Assembly (NCBI RefSeq): GCF_040412425.1 | Contig: NC_089782.1 | Span: 27,636,736 to 27,700,735, forward strand | From: Macrobrachium rosenbergii | Lineage: Eukaryota > Arthropoda > Malacostraca > Decapoda > Palaemonidae | Reading direction: 5' to 3' | DNA length: 64,000 bases | Shown here: one piece after another, positions 1 through 13,556 of the stretch | Layout of the letters: the number at the start of each line of letters is the position of its first letter | How positions within the stretch are numbered: position 1 is the stretch's first letter | Notes under the pieces: generated by a model | Told to the model about the DNA's origin: nothing | Database searches by the model: none | The model's input: the letters and a program-made list of their open reading frames with translations, nothing else | Translations under genes and position numbers: made by a program

Positions 1-1019
1 ACATGATGAACGAAGCAAAACTAAACTCTTTCATACACATACACAAACTTCCACTCACATACATACATACATAAACGATAGGCAAAACATATTTCCCTTA
101 CAAAGAGAAGTCGAATTCACGAACTACACAAATTAACCAAAATGCTATCGACCTACCGTGAACTAGCTGAAACTGTGGAACAGGTGTCACCTCAGCTCAT
201 TCTGAAAACCGATAAGAATCCAGATCGAAGCTCCCAGACGAGAACAGAAGGTGGAGAGTGAAGTGGCTCCGTTCAACAGGAGGAGGATGTCTCGTTCATG
301 AATCTCCTCGGGTCGTAACTCAGCTCAGCTCAGCTCCTGGAAGCAACAGCGGGAGGTTGAAAAGGGAAGAAATATATAGAGACTTTATTTAAGGAAAGAA
401 TCGTTTGTTTATTTTTTTATATTCTCTTATTTGCTTATTTTATTATCCACCCTTTTTTATAGAAAAGTTTTGATTTTTGTTTTTTGATTTGATAATAAGA
501 AAATTGGTTGGCTTTCTCTCAGCTATATTTTATTCGTAAATGAACATTAGTGAAATACCCATTTTGGAAATAAAATTTATGCTGTTGGTAATACTATTAT
601 AAAAAATAATTTTGAATAAAAAATAGTAAAGTTTTTAAAGGAAACACCAAGACCACATAATCCTAGAAAGTACTTGGTAACAGCCTAGTATTTCTGTTAC
701 CAGTCGAGGAAATACCATATCTGTTACCACCCCTGTACTAGAGATGAGGAAAGTGATTATAAGGAGTCCAAGACTGGGAAGGAGAACTCAGGAATCATGA
801 GGAATGAGGCCATCGTAAATGAGGAGGGTGATAAATGGGGCAATAAAATGAGTGATAAAAGAGAACCTCTTATCAGGGATTAGAACTGCACTTATCGTTC
901 AAATTTTTATCAAAGAGAAATGAGTAGGGGTTACTATACCAGTGAGGTTTAACCTCCTAATCTGAGAGTTTAAAAAATGCCCATACGTTTTGATATCTTC
1001 TTAAACGACCTTCAGTTCT
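1..1019. other. AT-rich non-coding DNA, mostly unique
   Basis: I see no gene here. The stretch starts with a short CATA run near 57-72 and is otherwise AT-rich with no long open frame. The part from about 790 to 885 resembles 7,135-7,215: both carry a variant of 'ATCGTAAAT', a GATGAA/GATAAA word, then 'GGCAATAAAA' and a block ending 'CTCAGGGA' or 'ATCAGGGA'. It is probably one copy of an old dispersed repeat. Confidence 0.5.
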
Positions 1020-1830
1020 GACATTCCATTTGACAGTTACGTGAATGACGATCCATTTTGAGAGCTAAGCTAAAATTCCCCTCCACACTGACCACTACGA
1101 AAAGGGCATTTTATTCTGACAGATACAGAAGTGATTTTCTGTTCTGCCAGCTACATGAATAGATACCAAACCTGACAACAACCACATAAGACCTTCCATT
1201 CAGACAGATACAGAAATGATCTCCCACTTTGACGGCTACATAAATAGCTTTGTATGCTGACAGCTTCATAGATGACCCTCCTTTGTAACAGCTACAGAAA
1301 TGGCCTTCAGTCATGACAGCTACACAATTAAATGACATTTCATTCTGATAGCTTTTGGCCTTCAGTCCTGAAGATGACAAATTCCCTGCCCTGCTGAGAC
1401 ATACATCAATGACTTTCCATCCTGAAAGATGCGTCAGTGACCTTCTTTTCGGACAGATGCCCCAATGGCCTTTTATTTTGATAGCTTCACAAGTGACCAT
1501 CCGCTCTGATAGATACATAAATTGTCTTCCAGTTCTGGCAGGTACATAAACGGCCTTCCTTGCTGACTGGCAGCTACGTAAAAGAATTTGCATTTGGCAA
1601 TGATCTGAATGGCCTTTCATTTTGTCAGCTGCATAAATGAACCTTTCAGCCTGGCAGCTGCGTCAGTTCGAGGGAGGATTAAACGGCCTTCCTTGCTGAC
1701 AGCTACATAAAAGAATTTGCTTTTGACAATGACCTGAATGTCCTTTCATTTTGGCAGCTGCATAAATGAACCTTTCAGCCTGGCAGCTGCGTCAGTTCGA
1801 GGGAGGATTTTCATGTGTCGTAAGTCACGT
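1020..1830. repeat. Degenerate minisatellite, unit about 35-45 bp
   Basis: Variants of the word 'GACAGCTACATAAATGACC' recur roughly every 35-45 bp through the whole stretch, separated by 'CTTCCATTCTG'-like words. At the right end two copies of a longer, about 130-bp higher-order unit (about 1,553-1,680 and 1,685-1,808) are almost identical, including the block ending 'GTCAGTTCGAGGGAGGATT'. The open frames at 1,111-1,620 on the minus strand and 1,355-1,549 on the plus strand lie inside the repeat and have no independent support as genes. Confidence 0.85.
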
Positions 1831-1844
1831 CCTGTTTTTTCCTC

Positions 1845-2460
1845 ACTTTTTCGCAGCTAATTAGAGTCTAATTAATTGTGACTTAATCTTATTTCCCTAA
1901 TCTTTATTACCATGAATGTCTGGACGTAGATAATAGGGAGCAATTAGAGCGTGTTCTATTGGCTGAGGAATAACCGGTTTAGTAAACCACAGGCAACTTG
2001 AAAATAAATTACACAAATGGCATTTTTTGGTGGGAAGCAAAGTCATTCACTGGAAATATGATTATCAGAGACCAGTATTTCATTATTTGAAGCATGTATC
2101 GTACCAGTAAAGTAATTTATAGAGATAGATGATGATGATCAATGCCTCACCTCTGTAGCAATTCATATGCCACGAGCTGACAGCTTTTTTGAGGATCCTG
2201 GAATTATTACTTGTACGCAGAGGAAATTATCGGATGAGAATTATTAACGACCAGATATTTTTAGCTTCCCTAATTGCTGCGGTGCTTCGAGAATAGATTT
2301 ACGAGAATTGATGACCTCTTCCTTTTAGGAGTAATATATTTTTCCCACCTCCGTGCGAGTGGATTTTTGTTAAAAAAAATTTTTTTTTTTTTTTTTTTTT
2401 TTGCATTTTGTCTGATTCATGTAATCCTTATACTCACAGCAGGGATTTTAGGATGAGGTT
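1845..2460. repeat. Old direct duplication, copy A
   Basis: This stretch shares ordered, collinear words with 4,440-5,400: 'AGATAATAGG' (1,928 and 4,529), 'GGATCCTGGAAT' (2,193 and 5,175), 'ACCAGAT' followed by a T run (about 2,250 and 5,233), and 'CTAATTGCTGCGGTG' (2,270 and 5,253). Order and orientation are conserved with many substitutions and indels between, so this is an old direct duplication or two members of one repeat family. A run of about 27 T lies at 2,376-2,402. No coding frame is supported. Confidence 0.75.
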
Positions 2461-2499
2461 GCTAGCCTTATGCCCGATTCCATCCTACGGTTTATCATT

Positions 2500-2590
2500 T
2501 ACCTGTCTCGTTGGGGATTCGAACGCCGGTCCTCTCTCTCTATTTGGGCGAGTGTCATAACCACTAGAGTACGAGTCCCATTTATGCTTC
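2500..2590 (-). repeat. tRNA-like sequence, SINE head remnant
   Basis: Read on the minus strand, an A-box-like word 'CTCTAGTGGTTATGACACTC' is followed about 35 bases later by a good B box, 'GGCGTTCGAATCCCC'. That is the internal RNA polymerase III promoter layout of a tRNA. A (GA)n run sits where the anticodon arm should be and no full cloverleaf folds, so I read it as a SINE head or tRNA pseudogene rather than a working tRNA. Confidence 0.6.
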
Positions 2591-2687
2591 TTTCATTCTT
2601 TGTAACATCTATATTTTACTGTTTTTTTTTTACTCTTCGTATTATTTTAATAGGAAATGTATTATTTGTATTTTCATTCTTGTCAGA

Positions 2688-2689
<2 letters not shown>

Positions 2690-2744
<55 letters not shown>

Positions 2745-2864
2745 TACCTGTACTTTGTAGCAAAGAACATCTTTGAATTTTAGATTGACTTGAAATCTTG
2801 GGGCTACTATTTAAATAAACCCAAGTTATTTTTTTAAACGATATATTCTGAAGAGAGATTTGTA

Positions 2865-2935
<71 letters not shown>
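2690..2935. repeat. Two (GA)n arrays
   Basis: Two pure (GA)n microsatellites lie at 2,690-2,741 and 2,871-2,935, about 130 bases apart. The Arg-Glu and Leu-Ser open frames across them are translations of the repeat. Confidence 0.95.
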
Positions 2936-2937
<2 letters not shown>

Positions 2938-4439
2938 TACACAAGTATTACTGTTATGGAGAAAAATTGAAATTATTGCTGTATGTACAAAATATTTTTG
3001 GCTCATTTTATGAATTAGCCATTATTGGTACTGTCTAAGATTCATCTGCAAATAACATAAATAAGAACTGAAACAGAGGCTGGCTTTGATACTTTATGAA
3101 TGTTTGAACCACCTCTGTTGACACTTTGTTTGGTAGCATTCAAGAAATTGTCCCTTGAAACTGAGTGTTTTCTTATTGTTTCTTTTTCGTGAATGTAGAT
3201 TTAGAAATTAGCAAGTCAGTTTGGATTCAGACGATGAAATTAAAGAAGTTCAATAACAGTCGAGTCAGTGGTCAATATCAAACTATTAAGAATATGATTA
3301 TTAAATCTGCAAAGAATTTATAGCGACTGTAGTATGAAAGCAAGAAGAAAGGATTCCATTTAATGGGGAATTTGAGGAAATGGTGTGCAGTGTGCGAGAT
3401 CCTACGACATATACCGGCCTGCTTGTCGCAAACCGTCCTGTTTTGGCGTGTTCATTTTCTAAAGTCATTTTGTAGCTTGCAACTGTAACTTTTGAGGTAA
3501 CGAGCCGAGGCTGTCAGCATTAAAATGAAAGCAATCCAGTGGATTGATTTGCAGCATAAAGCATTAATTTCCCTTCAATATATGTCATTATTCAACACAG
3601 GTTAGAGCTCAGAGTGACCTTGAACGGTTATTAAGCTCGCAGATGATTAATAAATTCGTTAAGGGATCTACAGGTGAGAAGTTACCGATACAGTTAATAA
3701 CGAGGCTTTGTTGGTCATATTGAAATATGCACTTGAGACTCACACAGCGTTCAACATTACCATAATTTCTTTCTTGAACGCAAAATATACCGATATTTCC
3801 TCACTATGAAGTGTTTATGCTAATTATGGAGAATCAAAATGATCCGGTAACATAATCCCCACTGTAAGTCATATGATTAAAATACACAATGATTTCATTC
3901 CTGGAAACGAAGACGTCTCTTCTGTTCAGAGAAAGAACACAGGGTTCTGCAATCACAAAGGAAGAAATAGTTCCTGGTCTTGAGTAATAGCAATTGACGA
4001 AGTTGCTGAGGCCTTGACGGAAATAAGGAATGTTTTTTTAAACAGAGCCATTAATCGTCAGCGTTTTTTCACTGCACCTGTTTTTGTGTTCTTGATTCGT
4101 GAAGGGTTTTTTAGATGAATGATAGTCTTATATACTTGGCCATTGCATACATTTTTTGTCTTTTATTACTTCTTTTAATATATTCGTCTTCGCAATTGAC
4201 AGCAAAAAGGTTATTACTATCTGAAGAAACTCTATCTCAACATAGTCATAGCGACTACCAGTTCACGTATATTTTCTTAACAAATAAAAACAAATTATGC
4301 CAATGCAGTTATGAAAGGGTGACCTATATTTCAATAAGATTCTCGGCCTTGAAGCGGGTTTGAAATAAAACAGCGCTGTGACATTGACCCCGTTCCATTC
4401 CGGGTCAATTTTCACATAATTTAAGCGAGCCGGCTCAGC
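2936..4439. other. Non-coding DNA, nothing recognised
   Basis: This is AT-rich sequence without long open frames or repeats I recognise. The 82-codon frame at 4,115-4,363 has no splice or homology support and an ordinary AT-rich composition. Confidence 0.4.
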
Positions 4440-5400
<961 letters not shown>

Positions 5401-5540
5401 TAAATGTAGCATCTCAGAGGACTTCACCTGAAGGGAGAATATCAGGATGACTTACCTGTTCCCTTTAATCAGACAGAAAAATAGTCATTTTTAGTGACGT
5501 CAGTATCTTGAGAAGCTTTACATAAAATTAAACATTTGTA

Positions 5541-5641
5541 GTCGATTAAAAAGTAATTCAGTTAGCGTCCTTTTAATATTTTCTGAAGTGCAGTGAAGTA
5601 AATAGTAAAAGAAATTCTGTAATGTTAAAGTTCATGGGGTA

Positions 5642-5701
<60 letters not shown>

Positions 5702-5776
5702 ACAAACATGATGATTTCCGTCCTCTGTTCAATATGTACCACCTGAGATAAGCAGAGAGAGAGAGAGAGAGAGAGA
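5541..5776. repeat. Young direct duplication, copy 1, with (GA)n arrays
   Basis: Nearly identical to 6,608-6,864. Both start in 'CGATTAAAAA', share the words 'CTGAAGTGCAGTGAAGTAAA' and 'GTTAAAGTTCATGGGGTAAA', then a (GA)n array (5,647-5,701), a 'CACAAACAT' to 'ACCACCTGAG' spacer and a second shorter (GA)n run (5,755-5,776). The offset between the copies is about 1.07 kb. Confidence 0.9.
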
Positions 5777-5931
5777 TATTCAAACTTGATATCCATCAGC
5801 TTTGATATTAAACAAGAAGTTCTGAAACTAGAAGTTGTCAAGGTCTCTGTGATTCTGATCAAAGGAAATGAAATACAAACTGACGTATTAGATGTTCACG
5901 GCCAAATCCTATGCCAGAGGACTAACCTACA

Positions 5932-5936
<5 letters not shown>

Positions 5937-5996
<60 letters not shown>
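5937..5996. repeat. (GA)n array
   Basis: A pure (GA)n microsatellite of about 60 bases. The reading frame through it (5,786-6,022) is non-coding. Confidence 0.95.
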
Positions 5997-5998
<2 letters not shown>

Positions 5999-6607
5999 GT
6001 GATGTCAGGTGATGTTTCATAGCAGTTTTGGTATCTGAATGGTATTCTGAATGCTTAAATCCCAGTTGTCTATTAAAAGAAAGTTTAATAGGGTTGATGT
6101 ACTCTCAAGTTGGTAATCTGCTTGGTATAATTACACAGATGACAAGCACAAAGCACAAGAAAGTACACCGTTTGTTAATAGATATTTTAGTGGTAATTCA
6201 GAAACTTTAAGTATGTCAGAGAATTATCATAGAAAACAATTTATCTTCTGATGTTCGCTTCTTGAAGCAATGCTGAATGCATACAGCCATCTAAAGAGTT
6301 AGTCAACTTATGGGCAAAATTATTCCCTTTGCAGTTTTATAACCTAAAGCAGTTTTAAACCCTTGCTGTGAAACATATAGTAAACAAAAGAAAGTGCCCT
6401 TGTTAGTAATTGTGATTTATACTAACTGTAAGTTAAAAGTATTACCACTTTACTTTCTTTACTTTTGTAGGTCCTAGCTGGTAAGTTCGGTTATAACTTA
6501 TATAACTTATAGTTAAGTGTCTTTCTTGAAGAAGACTATATTATTTATAAAGGTATTAAAGAACTTCCAAGGAAGGTGGTAACAAAGTTAATATTAAGAA
6601 ATATTGT

Positions 6608-6701
6608 ACTCGATTAAAAAATAATTCAGTTAGAGTCCTTTTTCTGAAGTGCAGTGAAGTAAATAGTGAAAGAAATTCTGTAATGTTAAAGTTCATGGGG
6701 T

Positions 6702-6780
<79 letters not shown>

Positions 6781-6864
6781 ACAAACATAATGATTTCTGT
6801 CCTCGGTTCAATATATACCACCTGAGGTAAACAGATGTGAGAGAGAGAGAAAGAGAGAGAGAGA
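6608..6864. repeat. Young direct duplication, copy 2, with (GA)n arrays
   Basis: Partner of 5,541-5,776. The main (GA)n array is longer here (6,706-6,779) and the second run (6,838-6,864) is interrupted. The unique flanks differ at only a few positions, so the duplication is much younger than the one at 1.8 and 4.4 kb. Confidence 0.9.
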
Positions 6865-6889
6865 ATATGAAATATTAGGGAATATTTCA

Positions 6890-7437
6890 TTCAAGGACAC
6901 TGTAAAAAAAAAAAAAACATGTTTAAGACTAAATCATTATCAGCGAACTGAAAATGATGGAAAATATCGGTTTCCGTTGTCGGTCCTAAATAAAACAAAT
7001 GAAAAATAATTCGAAAATGCAATATGGAACTTCACGGGCTGTTCGTCGGAGAAAGAGCCCGTGCTGGATCAAAGCCAATTTAAAACAACAACAAAAGCAA
7101 AATTCAGTTTTGTGGACGGGATGCGGAGGCAGGAAAGGCATCACGGCCGATGAATGAGATCGTAAATAGTGAAGGAGACGATGAAGTGGCAATAAAAGAG
7201 AGGATCGTCTCAGGGAAAACGCCATGAAAAGGCGCCACTGATTCATGGAATGTCAATTGAAGTTGCGGTGGGACTTTCGTCTGTTACTGTTGGTCTTTGT
7301 AGAGGAAGCTACTCGTCTTTCCTTTCTGTGTGATCTTGGAGACATTTTAGCCATTTTAGCCATCCTCGTATCTCCAGCGAGAGGTCTGACAAGACGTGCA
7401 AAGGAAAATGAGGTGGGAATCAGGGAAGGTGTGCGCG

Positions 7438-7506
<69 letters not shown>

Positions 7507-8380
7507 ACAACCTTATTACTTTATCCAGACTGTTCTAATTTCATTGTGTTGAATTAAAAGACAAATTTTCAAAAGTATTCCTGCAATCTCATCGGTATCA
7601 AAGTTTTCACGACTGGAAACGCCTACCTCTTTTGATATCGATAAGTTTACATTAATTTTTTTTTACAGTAATTACAATATTAGGTAAGATTTAAGCTTTG
7701 TTCTTTAAATGCCATATGGGCATTGCATCTGTTAGGAATTGGTTGCCATTTCAGGCAAAGGGTCTGGTGAAAACTTGCAGAGGTCATATTCTAAGTTTGT
7801 TAGATATTCATGTACTGGATACTGTAAGTTGTAAAGCAAAACGGGTCATATTAACGAACGGCCTAAAAATGCACTAAGTTTCTGGTGTCAACATGAAACG
7901 ACAAAGACAATACTAAAAAGACGAGATACATTTTCATCAAACCGTCTTTGCAACATTGCAGAAATGATCGTTCATTATAGCAGCCTCATTCTGCTTTTCT
8001 TAACTATTTAATCGGTCATCCCCTTTGATTCTATAATTTGTGATAACTACTGAATTATTAACTCACATTGCTTGTTTACCACAATTGAAAAGGACCGAGA
8101 TATCTGGGAATAACTCGAGCGAGTTTCTCGCCGGAGAGTGACCGGAGTTGTGGGAAGCAGATGACTGAAATGAAGCGAAAACTTTTCGAAATAAATCCCG
8201 AGTGCTGTTTAGAGGAAAATCGCCGACAAGGAAACGTCTGAAAAGAGAGACACCGGATAAAGAATGCCCCCAAAAAGTTTGGCAAAGAGAGGTGCACGGC
8301 AAACTTATTCCGCAGATGTCAGCAAATCTTTGCTTCTCAGTGAGTTTGGGTTTGGATAAACTTCATCCTGTGCAAGGTTT
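6890..8380. other. Non-coding DNA with one (CT)n array
   Basis: Contains a (CT)n array at 7,441-7,501 and the diverged repeat copy at 7,135-7,215 (partner near 790-885). The stretch about 8,060-8,320 is less AT-rich and holds short overlapping open frames on both strands (for example 8,063-8,302 minus), but the frames compete, have no splice signals that I can see, and are not supported as coding. Confidence 0.4.
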
Positions 8381-8388
8381 CACAAAAC

Positions 8389-8397
8389 ATATATATA

Positions 8398-8447
<50 letters not shown>

Positions 8448-8496
8448 TATATAAATATATATATATATATACAGTATATATATATATATATTATTA

Positions 8497-8534
<38 letters not shown>
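8389..8534. repeat. (AT)n array, interrupted
   Basis: An imperfect (AT)n microsatellite broken by short words such as 'TTTTGTATATAAA' and 'ACAGT'. The Tyr-Ile frames on both strands are translations of the repeat. Confidence 0.95.
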
Positions 8535-8537
<3 letters not shown>

Positions 8538-8775
8538 CTATATCTATATGATGTATGATGTGTGTGTGTATACATAAAGCATTTACACACGTATTTATAA
8601 ACATGGCACAAGACATTGACAAGTCTGAAGTCTACCCTTCATCAAGACAGTGAATATTTTCTTTTCAAGAGAAAAATGTTTTTGGTGTAATAGTTTTTTA
8701 TTGATGATTTTATTCCTGTAATTCATCGTTTATTCCCAACATTCCACTTCATTTTCCTTTTTCTTTCTTTTGCAG

Positions 8776-8798
8776 GTCGGGTTGTGAAGAGCGCAAGA
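8776..8798 (+). other. Candidate 23-nt micro-exon
   Basis: A textbook 3' splice site (a pyrimidine-rich stretch of about 25 bases from 8,747 ending in TTTTGCAG at 8,775) is followed only 23 nt later by a strong 5' splice site, GA|GTGAGT, at 8,799. The 23 nt read through in two of three frames and are less AT-rich than the surroundings. If real, this strand of the window lies inside a gene with very long introns. I found no partner exons, so it is a candidate based only on splice signals. Confidence 0.35.
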
Positions 8799-9410
8799 GT
8801 GAGTACTCAATTCTTTCTATTGTATGTCGGTTACGTTTTATTATTTTTCTGCCTTCGATAACCTTTAGTATGTTTCGCTGTCGCTTTAGAAAGTGTACGT
8901 GCTTTTATTTCATGAAACAACTGATACATTTAAGGAAAACCCTTTTCCTACAGTTTGTTGCCGAGTCTTAAACCTCACAGCAAAACACTTGCTGTTTACC
9001 AAATGTTAACACCTGTCTTGAGCCCCCTCCTCGATAAGTAAAAGGCGTCGAGTGAAAGTCTCAGAAAAGAAATCTCGGTGGAAACGTCAGTGAAGCTTTC
9101 TCTTTAGGATGATGACGTGCCCAAGACTCCAGCCATCAACTAAATTAGGTCAAACTAAGTCAGTCAGAAGAGGAATGGAATTAGAATGCAGATTCCGGTT
9201 AAAGGGAGAAATAGTATCAGGATCGTATTTGCGTAAATGTTAATGTAATTGCAAGTTGAATATTTACCGTTCGTCGACGTAATTCATATCGTCATGCCCT
9301 TTTAAGCTTGTAAGTCGGCTGATGGTGAATTTTTTAAACTTTTGTTATCTGTGCTGCAACCTGGTCGTAAAATCATAAAGGTATGGTTGCTCGACATGGG
9401 GATTCAAGTA

Positions 9411-9462
<52 letters not shown>

Positions 9463-9463
9463 G

Positions 9464-9499
<36 letters not shown>

Positions 9500-9772
9500 T
9501 TGAGTTTTTTTGCTTTTTAAATTATTCTAATAATTCGCTTTTCCTGCACATCAATATTAGTCAGTAATTGACTAATGAGAAATAATAAGAAATACGCTGT
9601 TTCATCCATCGAAATATGAACATTGGACAATTATTGACTAATATTGATGTGCAGGAAAAGCGAATTATTTATTAGAAGAATTGAGAAAACTCAGTATAAA
9701 ATCAATTCACAAAATGCAGCCATTTTATTCAACAAAACTTGCCTCAAAGAGGGTCTTCTTCCTTCGTATTAC

Positions 9773-9853
<81 letters not shown>
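9411..9853. repeat. Two (ATT)n arrays around a 39-bp inverted repeat
   Basis: (TTA)n arrays at about 9,411-9,500 and 9,772-9,853 bracket a nearly perfect inverted repeat: left arm 9,532-9,570, right arm 9,628-9,666, 39 bp with about one mismatch, loop 57 bp. The arms contain 'TTCCTGCACATCAATATTAG' and its complement. This may be a small foldback or MITE-like element, or an inverted duplication seeded by the ATT arrays. The open frames at 9,644-9,949 are not coding. Confidence 0.85.
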
Positions 9854-9855
<2 letters not shown>

Positions 9856-9954
9856 TAGAGGAAATGTTTTTGTTCCTGCTAGTGTTACTGTTGTCTTCCT
9901 TTTATATAACCTGTTCTTTTTTTCATTACATATTCTGAGCCATTTTTAAGATCC

Positions 9955-11440
9955 AGTTACGTCAGATCATGGAGGGGGGGGGTTGGAAATTGATGGGAGG
10001 AGGGTTGTACTGCCTAAGCTCACGGGTTAGGGTCAAAGGTCAGGTAAGACTGAGCAACCCTGGACAGATCGGGTAGGTAGGACACTGCTATCTACTATGG
10101 GTTGGAATCGATGAAATTTGTTTGCAGTTCTGGATGAAGAACCTCTTAAGCATAGAGAAATGCTGATTCGGGCTAGTGCTTATTTGTTTGCATTGGTGTT
10201 TATTGAATTTCTTTTGTTTTTAACTGGTATTTTATTGTCGTTGCATTTGTTTTTAATCGGCAGTAACGGTTTCTTTTTCAAGGTAAAATGACATCGATCT
10301 TTTGTTACATTTGATTTTCTTTACTTGTCGGATGCTTGTCGATTACATGGCGTAGAGTTTATTATCCAGTTCAGTTTAGCAACTGAGTTTTTCTTCTTGA
10401 CTGACTCCTTAAAGGAAGTTATGTACTTGTTCCAAGAATGGTGCTTCGTATGCCATTTTGTTAGCAGTACTTGGAAAGGTGTACGGATTTTCACGAAAAT
10501 GTTAGCAAGGAATGCTGTAGTTATTATTACTATGTTTTGTTTATTCTTTTTTCATTTTGCCCTTCCCAAATGTAGTTTTGCTTTGTATGCACATTACTCA
10601 ATGTTAAATGTTCATATTTGTATCCGCATATCTTACTGAATGTAACATTATGTTGAGCCTTCATGCCGCTTGAAATTGTTCCAAGCCAGGTTTTGTCTTG
10701 CATTCATGATACTTGAATTCGCGTGACTTACATTTGGAACCCATTCATCTCGCAAATTGGATTCATACCTCTTACATCATACATGCGATACATAGCACAT
10801 GGATGTATTGACTTCACTGATGAATGTCATATGTAATTTACCCGCAACCTTAATAGTTATGTTCCTTCAAATTTATTTGAAATTTTTGGAACCAAATGGT
10901 TTGTTTATCTTTAATTAGATAATTAAATCATTTTTAATAGCCCTCTTATGTTGGGAAAACCATGAATCATGGCTTTCTTTACTAAAATTATTTAATCTTT
11001 ATTTACGTGCTGATATGATTTTATTCTTTACTTTACCAAATATCGCTAAGAATGCCTCATGAATTATTCATATATTTTAATCCTTTCCTGAACTATTATT
11101 AAAAAAATAAAACTGAAAATAATTCAGTAACTGGTAACCGCAACTGCTTTCAAAACCGTGCTTTCAGCAAAGAGGAATTTGCTTTTGAATGCAAATGATG
11201 TAATGACCTTCTCTCCTGCATTCCAGTCCAATCAAATTTCAGGGTGGTCGTACAGGTATTGATTGAGCGGACTGTGAGAAGAGCCGATCCAATTACGGAT
11301 CTCTGGCGTAATTGGCCTCGTTTTCCCCAGAACCCAATTACGCCACAACTCCTCAACTGCGTTTGATTTTTCCAAAACCAGAAATTGTTTGCTAAATTAA
11401 GTTGTTCGCGGAGACTTCCGTCTGTACAATTTTAGAACAA
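9955..11440. other. AT-rich non-coding DNA
   Basis: I recognise no gene. A 104-codon frame at 10,325-10,639 (+) is the longest non-repeat frame. It has phenylalanine-rich, AT-driven composition and no similarity that I recognise, so I do not call it. A 68-codon minus frame at 11,150-11,356 is likewise unsupported. Confidence 0.35.
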
Positions 11441-11444
11441 TGAG

Positions 11445-11446
<2 letters not shown>

Positions 11447-11495
<49 letters not shown>

Positions 11496-11891
11496 TTCCG
11501 TAGATTCTCTCCCTTCTTCCTCCACTTAAATGGCATTGAGTACCGTACTAAAAAGTACATACCAAGACCGTAAATAAATTTGCAAGTAGATAGATAGAAA
11601 AGTAAATTAATAAATAAATAAAATAATAAATAAATAAGAAATAGAAACAACCCTTCGACAAGGGGGGTTCGATAGGCCTACAAGATATCAGCAATTAATA
11701 TTCAATAAAGCATCATTTTGGTGGCTCCAGAGGTTCTTACTCGATCTTCAAATCCCCTCAGGGAATAGAGAGGGTCCTTCATTTTAGGCTTCTTTTGCTG
11801 TCAAAGAGATTTAGTCACTTCGTGTGATCCTCTCGACTTCAGTAAGCCTCCTCACTCAGCCTTTTTGGATGAAAATAAATGCTCAAGTCCT

Positions 11892-11971
<80 letters not shown>
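11447..11971. repeat. (CT)n arrays
   Basis: Pure (CT)n arrays lie at 11,447-11,491 and 11,895-11,971. Between them are ordinary AT-rich sequence and a short 'TAAATAAATAAA'-type run near 11,603-11,640. Confidence 0.95.
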
Positions 11972-11973
<2 letters not shown>

Positions 11974-12130
11974 GGTTTTCAAAAGGATAATATTGTCACG
12001 ACAGTAACAACATCGTTTTTTTAAAAACTCCTTTTTAAGGAACGATATTGCAGTTAAGATTGTAATTTTTTAAAATAAATCTGTTATATATATAACGATA
12101 TTTATTTATTCATTTATTAATTATATGTGT

Positions 12131-12318
<188 letters not shown>

Positions 12319-12329
12319 ATATCAGTGTT

Positions 12330-13510
12330 CCCATGACTTAGTTATGCAGCTTGAGGGTATATCATATTAAATAGAGAAGTAATTTGATTCCAAAAAGCAT
12401 TTGGGCCCTGATATATTTTGATGATGGTAAGCATCAGTAGGCCTAAGATTAACCTTGCTTCGATCGCTTGGGGTTAATTTAACGAGATCACTTGACTCCT
12501 CATTTCCGGAAACTCTTAGTAATGGTGCTTCAGATTTTTTGTCTTTCTCGAATGAACGGTAAAATTATAAGGAAGCTGGATACCTGTGTAGGCGGGGGAG
12601 GTGGGAGAGATTGGGAGAGACTCAAAGAGAATGCTTGAAAAACAAACAGCTGGAAGTTAACAGCGCAGCGGTAAGCAGCAGCGATGCTGCTCTAAGTCTT
12701 GAGTTCTGCCTTCAGACCACCTCTTGAAAGCACACCGTAGTAATTAGTTCCTCGATGGAATATCTTTATAATCTTTATAAATTGATTCTATAGCTATCAC
12801 GATCGCGATTAAAATGCTCCCATGCGATACACTGGTACTGATTTGTGTGTGTGTGTGTGTGTACAGGCAAAGCATGAGCGTTTTGGGACCTTGTACACTA
12901 GAAAATATGTGGCTGGTAATTCTGCCCAGGAATTTTCAAAGCCAGATTGACTGGTTCGGTAACAGCAGCGGTAGATTCATATCTTCAGTGAATTGGCCAC
13001 ATACTGATGAGAGAGTGTGTGTGATTGTTCTGACAGTTATAAATTCTTCCCAGTGTGGGGTTGGTAGCGTCAGTGCAACTCACGCGGTGAACTGTGGGCA
13101 TAAATGAAAGGTGTTTGGAGCGTCGTTTCGGCTCTTAGCCGCACCCACTTCTAGCCTTTTATTTGACATCCATGCCCGCTTCCTCTCTTCAGTATTGCTG
13201 TCCATCCCCTCCAACAGTTACTCCTTGATACAACTGTTGGGTTTCCTACCAGTTTCACCTTGAGATTCTCTTGGTTCTTCACGTCTGTTTTCTCGATCTC
13301 TTTATCTTGCTGTCCATCCACTCCATCTCTCTCTTTGCTCTGCTTCAAGAGCTGAAAATGGCTGACAGTGTCCAAGCACTTGACTTGACAGCCTCATTTT
13401 AATGATGTTTTCTTGCATTCATTCATTCGAGATTCTCAGTCGTGCTTTTGTTCCAGTCGTGCTGAGAGTTCCTAACACCATCTCCTGATTTTCTTTGATT
13501 GGAGGTTTGC

Positions 13511-13556
<46 letters not shown>

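Noticed and set aside
2500..2590. Functional tRNA gene
   Set aside because: A and B boxes are present but the anticodon arm is replaced by a GA run and the acceptor stem does not pair.
8063..8302. Overlapping short ORFs in a GC-richer patch
   Set aside because: Two minus frames and one plus frame are open together, with no codon bias or similarity to choose one.
10325..10639. 104-codon phenylalanine-rich ORF
   Set aside because: AT-rich composition, no recognisable domain, no second copy, no splice signals; length is within chance for such DNA.
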